Source of the DNA: CBFHWU01 sp965659665
GTDB lineage: Bacteria > Bacteroidota > Bacteroidia > Flavobacteriales > Flavobacteriaceae
DNA length: 64,000 nucleotides
Assembly (NCBI GenBank): GCA_965659665.1
Contig: CBFHWU010000032.1
Coordinates: forward strand, 1-64,000
Direction of reading: 5' to 3'
The translations under genes and the position numbers were made by a program. Position 1 is the stretch's first letter. The number at the start of each line of letters is the position of its first letter. Of this stretch, positions 18,873 to 27,259 are shown one piece after another. The notes beneath the pieces are model-generated. The model saw nothing but the letters and a program-made list of their open reading frames with translations. It was not told where the DNA came from and ran no database searches.

Positions 18873-19516
18873 AAAAAGTAATTTATCGACACTATCAAGA
18901 TAAATCTTTGAACTACGCATCACTTTTGATCGTTAATTATTCTTTTTAAAGACATCTTTTTTTTTAAAATTTACGTTTACAGCTTAATGATTTTGACTTT
19001 AAACGCGATGTCGGACAAAAGTGATGCTTATCTAATTAAATATTATATGATAAGCTTTTACTATTGAGGTAATTTCGCAATATGAACATGTATTTTACTT
19101 ATCATTGAAGTCCTTACAACTTCACTGTCTTGATAGCCTAAACACAAAATTAGAGTAAAACAAGCTTATTCAATTCTTCTGTGTGAATTATCATATAAAA
19201 CATCATAATAAAATCGTACTATAGGTACATCTTTAATTTCTTAATCGCTTGTCATTTGTAGAAAAAAAATAAGTCTTAAGAACATCAAATTAAAAAAATC
19301 ACACATTACCCTACCAAACTATCATTTCGATCTTCAGAAAATAATACGAAATTGAATTTTCATTAATCCCTCTTTTTTTAACGTTTTAAGGTTCTAATTA
19401 AATATCATTGTCAATGAAGTAAAATAGAATGGTGAAAGAATTAATATGATAAATTGAAAATATTTCACAAATCAATTTGTTTTATTTGTAACTTTAAACC
19501 ATTAAAATGTTATCAT
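18873..19516. other. Intergenic stretch of about 640 bases, nothing recognised
   Basis: AT-rich with no credible gene on either strand. A short run on the minus strand near 19090-19170 is open but too short to assign. The frame that opens at 19454 is upstream extension of the next gene. TAACTTTA at about 19489, just before that gene, is one base off the -7 consensus. Confidence 0.45.
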
Positions 19517-20575
19517 ATGAACAATATATTGGTGGTAGGCTTAGGTAAAGTAGGTTGTCTTGTTGCTCAATTATTAAATAAACAATACAAAGTAATTGGA
19601 TTAGACCTTCATCAACCTTACTACACAGAAGGCATAGGTTTTGAAACGATAAAAGGGGATGTTTCTGATTTTAAAGTACTTCAAAAAGCAAGTCTAGGTA
19701 TGGACGCTATTGTGTCAGCTCTTCCATTTCATTTGAATAAAAATGTTGCAAAATGCGCAAAAGAAAATAATCTTCATTATTTTGATTTGACAGAGGATGT
19801 TGAAACGACTAATTATATTAAAACATTAGCTGAAGACTCAACAAAAGTAATGGCACCACAATGTGGATTAGCTCCAGGACTGATAGGAATAGTTGGAGGT
19901 GACTTGGCCCAGCAATTTGATGAAATACGAGATATAGAATTGCGGGTGGGGGCTTTACCAAGATATCCCAATGGACAATTAGCTTATTCGTTCACATGGT
20001 CACCTAAAGGAGTACTCAATGAGTACTTAAATGACGCAAAAGTAATCCAGAATGGAGTTTGCAAGGATGTTCCCTCCCTTGATGGCTTTGAAATGATGAA
20101 TGTCGAGGGACAGGAATTAGAAGCTTTTTCAACTTCGGGGGGGTTAGGTACAATGTGTGAAACCTATGAAGGAAGAGTTGATACGTTAAATTACAAAACT
20201 ATTCGCTATCCTGGTCATGGAAAACTTATGAGATTTTTAATGTATGAGTTAATATTAAAGAAAGATTTAGAAACGCTTGAAAAAATACTTACAGAAGCCA
20301 AACCACCTGTTGATGCAGATCTTGTTCATGTATATGCTATTGTGGAAGGAAAAATAAAAGAAAAAATGTACCGAAAAGAATACTTTAAAACATTTTATCC
20401 TTTAAAAATTGATGACCATACTTGGAGGGCAATTTCTTGGACTACCGCAGCTTCGCTCGCCGCAATCGTTGAATTGGTAGCGGAAGGAAAAATAGCAACA
20501 AAAGGGTTTATTAAACAAGAAGAAATTAATTTAAATGACTTTTATAACACTTCTAATGGAAAACTTTTTCTTTAA
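19517..20575 (+). CDS. Saccharopine dehydrogenase-family protein, lysine 6-dehydrogenase-like
   Basis: 352 residues from the ATG at 19517. The frame is open from 19454, but this start puts the nucleotide-binding motif G-L-G-K-V-G (residues 8-13) directly at the N-terminus, as in the family. C-G-L-A-P-G-L (about 116-122) and W-S-P-K-G-V (about 158-163) match the saccharopine/lysine 6-dehydrogenase group. That group oxidises the epsilon-amino group of lysine to give 2-aminoadipate semialdehyde. The next gene, 28 bases downstream, is a DUF1338 enzyme that acts later in the same pathway, which supports a role in lysine breakdown. Confidence 0.82.
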   Translation: MNNILVVGLGKVGCLVAQLLNKQYKVIGLDLHQPYYTEGIGFETIKGDVSDFKVLQKASLGMDAIVSALPFHLNKNVAKCAKENNLHYFDLTEDVETTNYIKTLAEDSTKVMAPQCGLAPGLIGIVGGDLAQQFDEIRDIELRVGALPRYPNGQLAYSFTWSPKGVLNEYLNDAKVIQNGVCKDVPSLDGFEMMNVEGQELEAFSTSGGLGTMCETYEGRVDTLNYKTIRYPGHGKLMRFLMYELILKKDLETLEKILTEAKPPVDADLVHVYAIVEGKIKEKMYRKEYFKTFYPLKIDDHTWRAISWTTAASLAAIVELVAEGKIATKGFIKQEEINLNDFYNTSNGKLFL

Positions 20576-20603
20576 CTAAAAATGATCTTTTAAAATTAAA
20601 ATT

Positions 20604-21518
20604 ATGATTTCTACTCCTCAAACAACATTAGACTTTATCCTAAACGGATTATTTTCAACTTATGCAGAACGTGTACCAGCTGTTCAAAAAATTACTCAAG
20701 CCATGCTCGAAATCAATATGATTCAAAACCAAAAAGATATCATTAATGATCATATTGCTTTTCGTACATTAGGAATTAAACACCTAGGAATATCATCATT
20801 TGAAAAAATATTTTTGCATCAAGGGTATACGCGTTGTGACCATTATTCCTTTGACCAAAAAAAATTAGATGCTTACTGGTATCAACCTCCTTCAAATAAT
20901 TATCCAAGGGTTTTTATTAGCGAATTACGAGTACATGAACTATCTACAGAGGCTAGGAATGTCCTCCACAGATATACAGATTCTATTTATGCCGATCCAG
21001 TAGATTCTATTGACTTAAATGATGCCGACCAAGTTGTCGAATATCTTCACCAACCTCTATGGCAACTGCCTTCTTACGATGATTACAAAATATTACTAAA
21101 CGAATCTGAATATGCGGCTTGGGTGCTCTATAATAGGTATTATTTAAACCATTACACCATCAGTGTGCACAACTTACCAAAAGGATATAATACTTTAGAA
21201 GAGTTTAATCTATTTTTAAAAAGTATTCAAATTCCTTTAAACGATTCGGGTGGCGAAATTAAAGTTAGTAGTGATGGTTTGCTTCGCCAAAGCAGTACCA
21301 TTTCAGAAATGATCCTTAGTCTTTTTAATGAAAATAAAAAGTATCCTATATCAGGAAGCTATGTTGAATTTGCTGAACGATTACCCTTAAAAGAGTACCA
21401 ACACCTACCTGCATCAGAACTTAAAAACCATCACAGAAGAGAGGGGTTTGAAGTCAATAATGCAGATAAAATTTTTGAAAGTACGTATTCAAGCCAAACC
21501 AATAAATCTAAGAGTTAA
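20604..21518 (+). CDS. DUF1338 protein, 2-oxoadipate dioxygenase/decarboxylase-like
   Basis: 304 residues. D-H-I-A-F-R-T (about 48-54) holds the first metal His. F-I-S-E-L-R-V (about 105-111) supplies a Glu, and H-Y-T-I-S-V-H (about 185-191) supplies further His. Characterised DUF1338 enzymes (HglS) convert 2-oxoadipate to D-2-hydroxyglutarate with a non-haem iron. This one is shorter than the Pseudomonas enzyme, as is common for Bacteroidota versions. It follows a lysine dehydrogenase-like gene and overlaps the convergent bshA by 11 bases at the 3' end. Confidence 0.82.
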   Translation: MISTPQTTLDFILNGLFSTYAERVPAVQKITQAMLEINMIQNQKDIINDHIAFRTLGIKHLGISSFEKIFLHQGYTRCDHYSFDQKKLDAYWYQPPSNNYPRVFISELRVHELSTEARNVLHRYTDSIYADPVDSIDLNDADQVVEYLHQPLWQLPSYDDYKILLNESEYAAWVLYNRYYLNHYTISVHNLPKGYNTLEEFNLFLKSIQIPLNDSGGEIKVSSDGLLRQSSTISEMILSLFNENKKYPISGSYVEFAERLPLKEYQHLPASELKNHHRREGFEVNNADKIFESTYSSQTNKSKS

Positions 21519-22641
21519 TGAGCTGAAGGGCTTTCAGATATAGATTTTCGTAAATAGAAATAATCTTATTAAGATCAAATTTTTTAGCTGTTTCGAATGC
21601 TCCATCTTTAAATTTTTTCAACACCTCTTGGTTTTTTAATATATCAAGCGAATAACGACTCATTTCTGCGATATCTCCTATTTCGGTCAGGTATCCGCTC
21701 ACACCATGGATATTGACTTCAGGCAAGCCACCTTTATTGGTTGAAATTACAGGAGTTCTCGCAATCATAGCTTCGAGCGCTGCCAAACCAAAACTTTCGG
21801 TTTGAGAGGGGAGTAAAAACAAATCCGAAAAACACAAAATCTTATCAACCTCAAGAGTTTTCCCAAAAAAGACTACATCATGATCTATATTTAATTGTTG
21901 AGATAGCACTTCTGCCTCTTGGCGGTCAGGACCATCCCCTACCATCATCAATTTGCAAGGAATTTGGTCATGAATATTTTTAAACGTTTTAATCACGTCT
22001 GTAACTCGTTTTACAGGTCTAAAGTTACTGACATGAGTAATTATTCGTTCATTTTCTTTAGCAATCAAATTACGATCACAATTTTGTCGAATTACATTGT
22101 ATTTTTCAGTTTTTATAAAGTTAGGAACAACGTGAACCTTTTTCTTAATATCAAATAAACGTAATGTATCCTCTTTAAGACTTTTTGAAACACAGGTAAC
22201 CACATCAGAATTGTTAATACTAAAAGTTACAGCAGGCTTGTAAAAAGGATGGTTTCCAACTAGCGTAATATCGGAACCATGAAGAGTTGTAATGATCGGG
22301 ATATTTATCCCTTGCTCTAAAAGCATTTGTTTGGACATATAAGCAGCATAAGCGTGAGGAATCGCATAATGCACATGTAGTATGTCAATATCATAGAGTT
22401 TCACCATATCAACTAAGGTACTCGAAAGTGCTAATTCATAGGGTTGAAAATGAAATAAAGGATATCTAGGCACATGAACTTCATGGAAATGTATATTGTA
22501 TTTCAATGTATTCAAACGAACAGGTTGTTGGTACGTAATAAAGTGAACTTCGTGCCCTTTTTCAGATAAAGAAATTCCTAACTCTGTAGCCACAACACCA
22601 CTTCCCCCATAAGTAGGGTAACACACAATTGCTATTTTCAT
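21508..22641 (-). CDS. bshA: N-acetyl-alpha-D-glucosaminyl L-malate synthase (bacillithiol synthesis)
   Basis: A 377-residue GT4 glycosyltransferase that joins GlcNAc from UDP-GlcNAc to L-malate, the first step of bacillithiol formation. The N-terminus C-Y-P-T-Y-G-G-S-G-V-V-A-T-E-L-G is diagnostic for BshA. T-L-H-G-S-D-I-T-L-V-G (about 121-131) and E-S-F-G-L-A-A-L-E-A-M (about 286-296) are the acceptor and nucleotide-sugar sites. Its start overlaps the stop of the GH3 fusion gene upstream by four bases, so translation is probably coupled. The later bacillithiol genes (bshB, bshC) are not in this window. Confidence 0.93.
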   Translation of the reverse strand: MKIAIVCYPTYGGSGVVATELGISLSEKGHEVHFITYQQPVRLNTLKYNIHFHEVHVPRYPLFHFQPYELALSSTLVDMVKLYDIDILHVHYAIPHAYAAYMSKQMLLEQGINIPIITTLHGSDITLVGNHPFYKPAVTFSINNSDVVTCVSKSLKEDTLRLFDIKKKVHVVPNFIKTEKYNVIRQNCDRNLIAKENERIITHVSNFRPVKRVTDVIKTFKNIHDQIPCKLMMVGDGPDRQEAEVLSQQLNIDHDVVFFGKTLEVDKILCFSDLFLLPSQTESFGLAALEAMIARTPVISTNKGGLPEVNIHGVSGYLTEIGDIAEMSRYSLDILKNQEVLKKFKDGAFETAKKFDLNKIISIYENLYLKALQLINS

Positions 22642-25526
22642 AAAAAATTTTCTATTGATTGGTAAATAATACGTTGTATTTCAGATCTTAGATTGGTCTC
22701 CACCATTTTTGAATTTTCCATTGACGGATAGGTACGATTTGACAGAAAAACATAAACAAGTTCGTACTTTGGATCAACCCAAGCAAAAGTGCCTGTAAAT
22801 CCTGAATGTCCAAAGCTTGAATCGGATGCACACAAGCAAGTTGGTCCAGGGTCAGCAAATTGTTGCTTGTCAAACCCTATACCCCTGCGGTTATTTTTAT
22901 CCTCATAATATCTTTGATTAAAAAATGCTATTGTTTCAGGTCGAAAATATTGTTTCCCGCCATATTGTCCTTTTTGAAGAAACATTTGCATCATTTTTGC
23001 TACATCATTACTATTCGAAAATAGGCCTGCATGTCCTCCTACTCCATCTTGCATTGCTGCACCCATATCGTGGACGTAGCCTTGAATTTCCTGAAATCGA
23101 AAATAATTATCCATTTCACTAGGGGCAATTTGGTACCTCGAAAATTTTTTTAAAGGATTGTATGTAGTTAAGTTCATCCCCATCGATTGAAAGATAGATT
23201 CTTGAATTTGCTGACTTATATTTTTATCCGTATTTAACTCTACAAATTCTTTAAGAATATAATACGGTAAATCACTGTATTTATAATATATGGAGTCATA
23301 CAATGGACTTTCAAGGATGATTCGTCGAATACTATCTTTATAACTATTTTTTAAATGAATGTCAGAAGCTACTTGAACAGAATATTTTCGTTTGGGTCGT
23401 GTTTTATAAAATTTTGATTTTGGAAGTTGGGTGATACTGTCCAGTGTTTGTTTATAAAACGGAATCCATGCTTGCAAACCCGATTGATGAGACAGCATTG
23501 ACTTAAAAGTAAGTTGGGCTTTATTGGAGTTATTATATCTGGGAATGAGTGACCCTAGTGGTGCGTACAATAGGTTTTTATTCTCTTCAAACTTTTTCAT
23601 CATTAAAGGAACCGAAACCATTATTTTGGTTAACGAGGCTAAATCGTATAAACTATGTGCTTTTACTTGTTGTTTTTTCTTGTATCTAAAATGACCAAAA
23701 ACCTTGTTGTAAACTACTTTTCCTTTACGAGCTACTAAAATTTGCATCCCTGGAGTCATAGAATTTTTTATTGCGTTATGGGCAAACGAGTCGATTACGG
23801 ATAAGCGTTTAGGATTCATCTGAACCGATAACGGTAAAGCATATCCCAGTCGATGAAGACGAGGTGTTTTAATGGAAGTTCCAACTGAAAATTTATGAGG
23901 AATTGATACAGGCAGTATTCCATGTGCGGGAAGAGCACCAAAAATGACTTGTGCAGCTACCGATTGAGCCGTAGTATTATTTTGATACATTATCAAAACT
24001 CCTTCGATAGCATTGATTTCACTAATTTTTTGAAGAGAATAGGGATTTGAAAAAACAGTAAGAATTACTTTTTTTTTCTTAGCTATTTGTTTAATTAGTT
24101 TAATTTCATGTGAAAGAATTGTGGATGATTCCCAAGGAGAAGCATCAGAATGATGGATTCCAATGATTACTGTTTCATACGGAGACATTACCGAGGAAAA
24201 GTGCGCTTTTTCAACTTTAACTTCATCAATTTTAGTATAAAGACGTAATGTTTTTAAGAATTCACTACCCTTAGCTTGTCCCAATCCTAAATAAGCAATT
24301 TGATGGTTTCTAAGTTCTCGAATAGGAAGAATCGAATCTTGATTTTGGATTACTGTTGCGGAGGATTCCGTAATATTGTGGAATAAGAGCTTGTCTTTTG
24401 TTGTGTTTATATCCTCAAAAATCTTGTGAGTATCTATAGGTTGATATTCTGATAATCCAGATTGAAACTTAGTCAATAAAATTTTCTTTACAGACTTTTC
24501 CAATCGTTTTTCGTCAAATAATCCTTCCTTAAAGGCTCGTTTCAAATCATTTACAGCTTGGAAGTAATTAATCGGTATGAGTAACAGATCGCTTCCTGCC
24601 AAAAACGCATTTAATGATGCCGACCGATTTGAATCATAATTCACTACCCCTTTCATATTCAATGCATCCGTAACAATTAATCCCTCAAAACCCAATTCGG
24701 TTTGTAGTAAATCGGTTACAACTTCAGAAGATAAAGAAGAGGGTAAATTTGGTACTGAAATTATAGAGGGAATATTCAGGTGAGCAACCATTACTGCGGC
24801 AACTTGATCTTGAATCAGTTTTTTGTAAGGAGCTAAGTCATGAGAATTTATATGTTCCTCACTTAAATTCACTAAAGGCAAGGTTTTGTGAGAGTCCTCA
24901 TAAGTATCTCCGTGTCCAGGAAAATGTTTTGCACTAGCTAAAACACCTCCCTCTTGCAATCCTTGCATCAATAAAGATGCTTTTATGGCAACTTTTTGAG
25001 GATCTTCACCAAAAGAACGAACTCCTATTATAGGGTTTTTGGGATTGGTATTCACATCGACAACAGGGGCAAAATTCATGTGAACCCCCATTCGCTTTTG
25101 GCGTTGAGCCATGCGTTTACCCATTTGAAAGATAAGGGAATCATTTGATAAGGCTCCTAAAGTCATGTGATACGGAAAAGGGTCAACGTCTGAAAGACGC
25201 ATGGCCATTCCCCACTCAGCATCCATAGCGATTAACAGAGGAATTTTTGCATATTGTTGAAACTGGTTAGTAAGACGAGCTTGTTCCTTTAAGGTCCCTT
25301 TTGAAAAAATTATACCCCCCAAATGTCCTTTAGTGATATATTGTTTTAATTGCTCATGGTGATTATGGTCTTCTTTTGAAAAAGCCATAACCATAAATAA
25401 TTGTCCAATTTTTTCATCTAAAGTTAAAGACTCATAAGTTTGATCTACCCAAATTGTTGAGGGAGTTGTTTGGCTTTTTACAAACACATTAAACGTAAGG
25501 AAAAAAAAGAATAGGGCTCGAAGCAT
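22638..25526 (-). CDS. GH3 beta-N-acetylhexosaminidase fused to a class C beta-lactamase-like domain
   Basis: 962 residues. A signal peptide (1-18) is followed by a GH3 domain with K-H-F-P-G-H-G-D-T (200-208) plus D-S-H (211-213), the loop of NagZ-type enzymes, and nucleophile Asp287 in V-T-D-A-L-N. A middle GH3 C-terminal-type region reaches about residue 570. The last third is a serine hydrolase of the beta-lactamase/penicillin-binding type, with S-x-x-K as S-L-T-K near 628-631, Y-S-D near 749 and H-S-G near 907. The fusion is known in Bacteroidota and is thought to act in cell-wall turnover. It is exported and lies directly upstream of bshA. Confidence 0.92.
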   Translation of the reverse strand: MLRALFFFFLTFNVFVKSQTTPSTIWVDQTYESLTLDEKIGQLFMVMAFSKEDHNHHEQLKQYITKGHLGGIIFSKGTLKEQARLTNQFQQYAKIPLLIAMDAEWGMAMRLSDVDPFPYHMTLGALSNDSLIFQMGKRMAQRQKRMGVHMNFAPVVDVNTNPKNPIIGVRSFGEDPQKVAIKASLLMQGLQEGGVLASAKHFPGHGDTYEDSHKTLPLVNLSEEHINSHDLAPYKKLIQDQVAAVMVAHLNIPSIISVPNLPSSLSSEVVTDLLQTELGFEGLIVTDALNMKGVVNYDSNRSASLNAFLAGSDLLLIPINYFQAVNDLKRAFKEGLFDEKRLEKSVKKILLTKFQSGLSEYQPIDTHKIFEDINTTKDKLLFHNITESSATVIQNQDSILPIRELRNHQIAYLGLGQAKGSEFLKTLRLYTKIDEVKVEKAHFSSVMSPYETVIIGIHHSDASPWESSTILSHEIKLIKQIAKKKKVILTVFSNPYSLQKISEINAIEGVLIMYQNNTTAQSVAAQVIFGALPAHGILPVSIPHKFSVGTSIKTPRLHRLGYALPLSVQMNPKRLSVIDSFAHNAIKNSMTPGMQILVARKGKVVYNKVFGHFRYKKKQQVKAHSLYDLASLTKIMVSVPLMMKKFEENKNLLYAPLGSLIPRYNNSNKAQLTFKSMLSHQSGLQAWIPFYKQTLDSITQLPKSKFYKTRPKRKYSVQVASDIHLKNSYKDSIRRIILESPLYDSIYYKYSDLPYYILKEFVELNTDKNISQQIQESIFQSMGMNLTTYNPLKKFSRYQIAPSEMDNYFRFQEIQGYVHDMGAAMQDGVGGHAGLFSNSNDVAKMMQMFLQKGQYGGKQYFRPETIAFFNQRYYEDKNNRRGIGFDKQQFADPGPTCLCASDSSFGHSGFTGTFAWVDPKYELVYVFLSNRTYPSMENSKMVETNLRSEIQRIIYQSIENFL

Positions 25527-25544
25527 AAAATAAAATTATAAAAC

Positions 25545-26027
25545 TTAAAAGAAACGCTTATGCCAACTTTCATGTGCGGGAACTTCCCAGTGATGTTCGA
25601 AGTCAGCTTTATTTAAAACTAAGTGATTAAAAACTATAGTGTTTTCAGAAACAGATTTATTTTTTACCATTTTTTTAAATTCTTGAATGGTTTTGTAGGT
25701 GACAAATTCTCCCTGTTTAAAACTCACATTCATTTTATCTAGTAAAATCAAAGAGCATTTTTGTTCAATTTGTTGAATAAAACGAACTGAGGCATCAATA
25801 GAACATCCTGTGGCATCTTGGTCAGAAGGATCCAATGCAATCACAATAAAACGTTGATAAGGCAGTAAAAAACTAGCTTTTAAATCATTCCCATGTGCGG
25901 TCCATTGTTGTAGAAAAGTTCCTAATTGTTCTTCAACCCATTTGATATCAGTTTCAGCAAATTTTCTACTGGAGGGGTAAATCCAGACTCGAGAGTTGGG
26001 GGATAAATCGTTAAATGGTACTAGCAT
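25545..26027 (-). CDS. Conserved Bacteroidota protein of unknown function
   Basis: 160 residues, soluble, no signal peptide. The sequence has W-I-Y-P-S-S-R near the start, G-C-S-I-D-A-S-V in the middle and W-H-K-R-F-F at the end. Homologues in flavobacteria often carry the label ABC transporter ATPase. This protein has no Walker A, signature or Walker B motif, so I reject that name. It follows the Fe-S subunit gene by two bases and belongs to the same operon, which hints at a link to that oxidoreductase. Confidence 0.7.
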   Translation of the reverse strand: MLVPFNDLSPNSRVWIYPSSRKFAETDIKWVEEQLGTFLQQWTAHGNDLKASFLLPYQRFIVIALDPSDQDATGCSIDASVRFIQQIEQKCSLILLDKMNVSFKQGEFVTYKTIQEFKKMVKNKSVSENTIVFNHLVLNKADFEHHWEVPAHESWHKRFF

Positions 26028-26029
26028 AA

Positions 26030-26833
26030 TTATAAGTCTTGAGCTGCTGATAAAAGTTCAGCAACATCCATTACAGCAATACTGTGTTCCTTTTCTTTGT
26101 TTTTGACCCCATCCCCTAACATGGTATTACAAAAAGGGCAACCCGCTGCAATAATATCTGGTTTGGTTTCTAAGGCTTGATCAGTTCGTTCGATATTAAT
26201 TTCTTTTTTTCCTGTCTCAGCATCTTTAAACATTTGAGCACCTCCTGCTCCGCAACAAAGGCCTTTTTGTTTACAGGTTTTCATTTCTATTAGTTCGGCT
26301 TCTAGCTTTAGTAGTAATTTTCGTGGTGCTTCGTATTCATCGTTGGCCCTTCCAAGGTAACATGGATCGTGAAAGGTAATTCTTTTTCCTGTAAAACGTC
26401 CTCCAGAAACTTTAAGCCGACCTTCTTCAATAAGGAATTTTAAAAATTGAGTATGATGCAAAACATCATAGTCACCTCCTAAACTCGGATATTCGTTTTT
26501 TAGTGTGTTAAAGCAATGAGGACATGCCGTTACAATTTTTTTAACTTGGTATGCATTGAGAATGTCAATGTTAGTTATGGCTTGCATTTGGAATAAAAAT
26601 TCATTTCCAGCTCGCTTAGCAGGATCGCCTGTGCAAGACTCTTCAGGACCAAGTACAGCAAAAGAAACTCCTGCTTTTTGTAAAAGCAGAACAAATGCTT
26701 TCGTTATTTTTTTTGCCCGATCATCAAAACTACCAGCACATCCTACCCAAAAAAGAACTTCAGGAAGTTCCCCTTTTTGAGCAAAAGAGGCCATAGTGGG
26801 AATCGTATGATTAGTCGTGTTGTCCATCATCAA
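26030..26833 (-). CDS. Iron-sulfur oxidoreductase subunit with two CCG domains (HdrD/GlpC-like)
   Basis: 267 residues. Two Cys-rich (CCG) domains are present: V-G-C-A-G with A-C-P-H-C-F near 103-108, and D-P-C-Y with C-C-G-A-G-G and G-C-P-F-C-N in the second half. Such domains bind non-canonical 4Fe-4S centres in heterodisulfide reductase-like enzymes. The partner at 27260 has the membrane helices and ordinary 4Fe-4S clusters. The pair together looks like the split form of an ETF:menaquinone oxidoreductase. The frame starts at 26833, overlapping the HAD gene end. Starts at 26830, 26827 or the non-overlapping 26794 are possible. Confidence 0.82.
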   Translation of the reverse strand: MMMDNTTNHTIPTMASFAQKGELPEVLFWVGCAGSFDDRAKKITKAFVLLLQKAGVSFAVLGPEESCTGDPAKRAGNEFLFQMQAITNIDILNAYQVKKIVTACPHCFNTLKNEYPSLGGDYDVLHHTQFLKFLIEEGRLKVSGGRFTGKRITFHDPCYLGRANDEYEAPRKLLLKLEAELIEMKTCKQKGLCCGAGGAQMFKDAETGKKEINIERTDQALETKPDIIAAGCPFCNTMLGDGVKNKEKEHSIAVMDVAELLSAAQDL

Positions 26834-27257
26834 AAACTTGAATAGTTACTTCTTTTTCCACCAAGTCAGTAAACTTTCCATTATATCGTGTCGCTTTTAC
26901 TAAGTGATTATCTATCCAGTGATAATTTCCTCCTCTTGGCTTACCCATCAATAAACTATGGTATCGAAAACCATTTTTTTGAAGCCAATCTTCTGTCACT
27001 TGTCGGTGGTTTTCAGTACGAGAAGTGAAAAAACAAATAATATGTCCTTCATCATACCAACGGTTGAGTGTGACCAAAGCATCAGGATAAAGTTCAGCGG
27101 TAGCCATTCGTTCGGGTTCTTCATTTGGGATATCATCACAAATAGTTCCGTCTATGTCAATAAGATAGTTTTTAATTCCTTCAGGAAGAACAGGACTTAT
27201 ATGTTCGCCGTCTTCTATTTTTTGACTTAACAACTTCTCTACTTCGTCTTTTTGCAT
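26811..27257 (-). CDS. HAD-superfamily phosphatase-like protein
   Basis: 148 residues from the ATG at 27257, two bases after the stop of the membrane Fe-S gene. The frame opens further upstream, inside that gene, and that extension is discarded. D-I-D-G-T-I-C-D-D near 34-42 is HAD motif I with the nucleophilic Asp. F-F-T-S-R-T follows as motif II. W-I-D-N-H and F-D-D-G-Q are in the later part. Homologues are often mislabelled phosphoheptose isomerase. The substrate is unknown. Its position between the two halves of the Fe-S oxidoreductase is conserved-looking but unexplained. Confidence 0.78.
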   Translation of the reverse strand: MQKDEVEKLLSQKIEDGEHISPVLPEGIKNYLIDIDGTICDDIPNEEPERMATAELYPDALVTLNRWYDEGHIICFFTSRTENHRQVTEDWLQKNGFRYHSLLMGKPRGGNYHWIDNHLVKATRYNGKFTDLVEKEVTIQVFDDGQHD

Positions 27258-27259
27258 GT

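Noticed and set aside
25545..26027. The common label ABC transporter ATPase for this gene
   Set aside because: No P-loop, signature or Walker B motif is present. The length is half that of an ABC ATPase.
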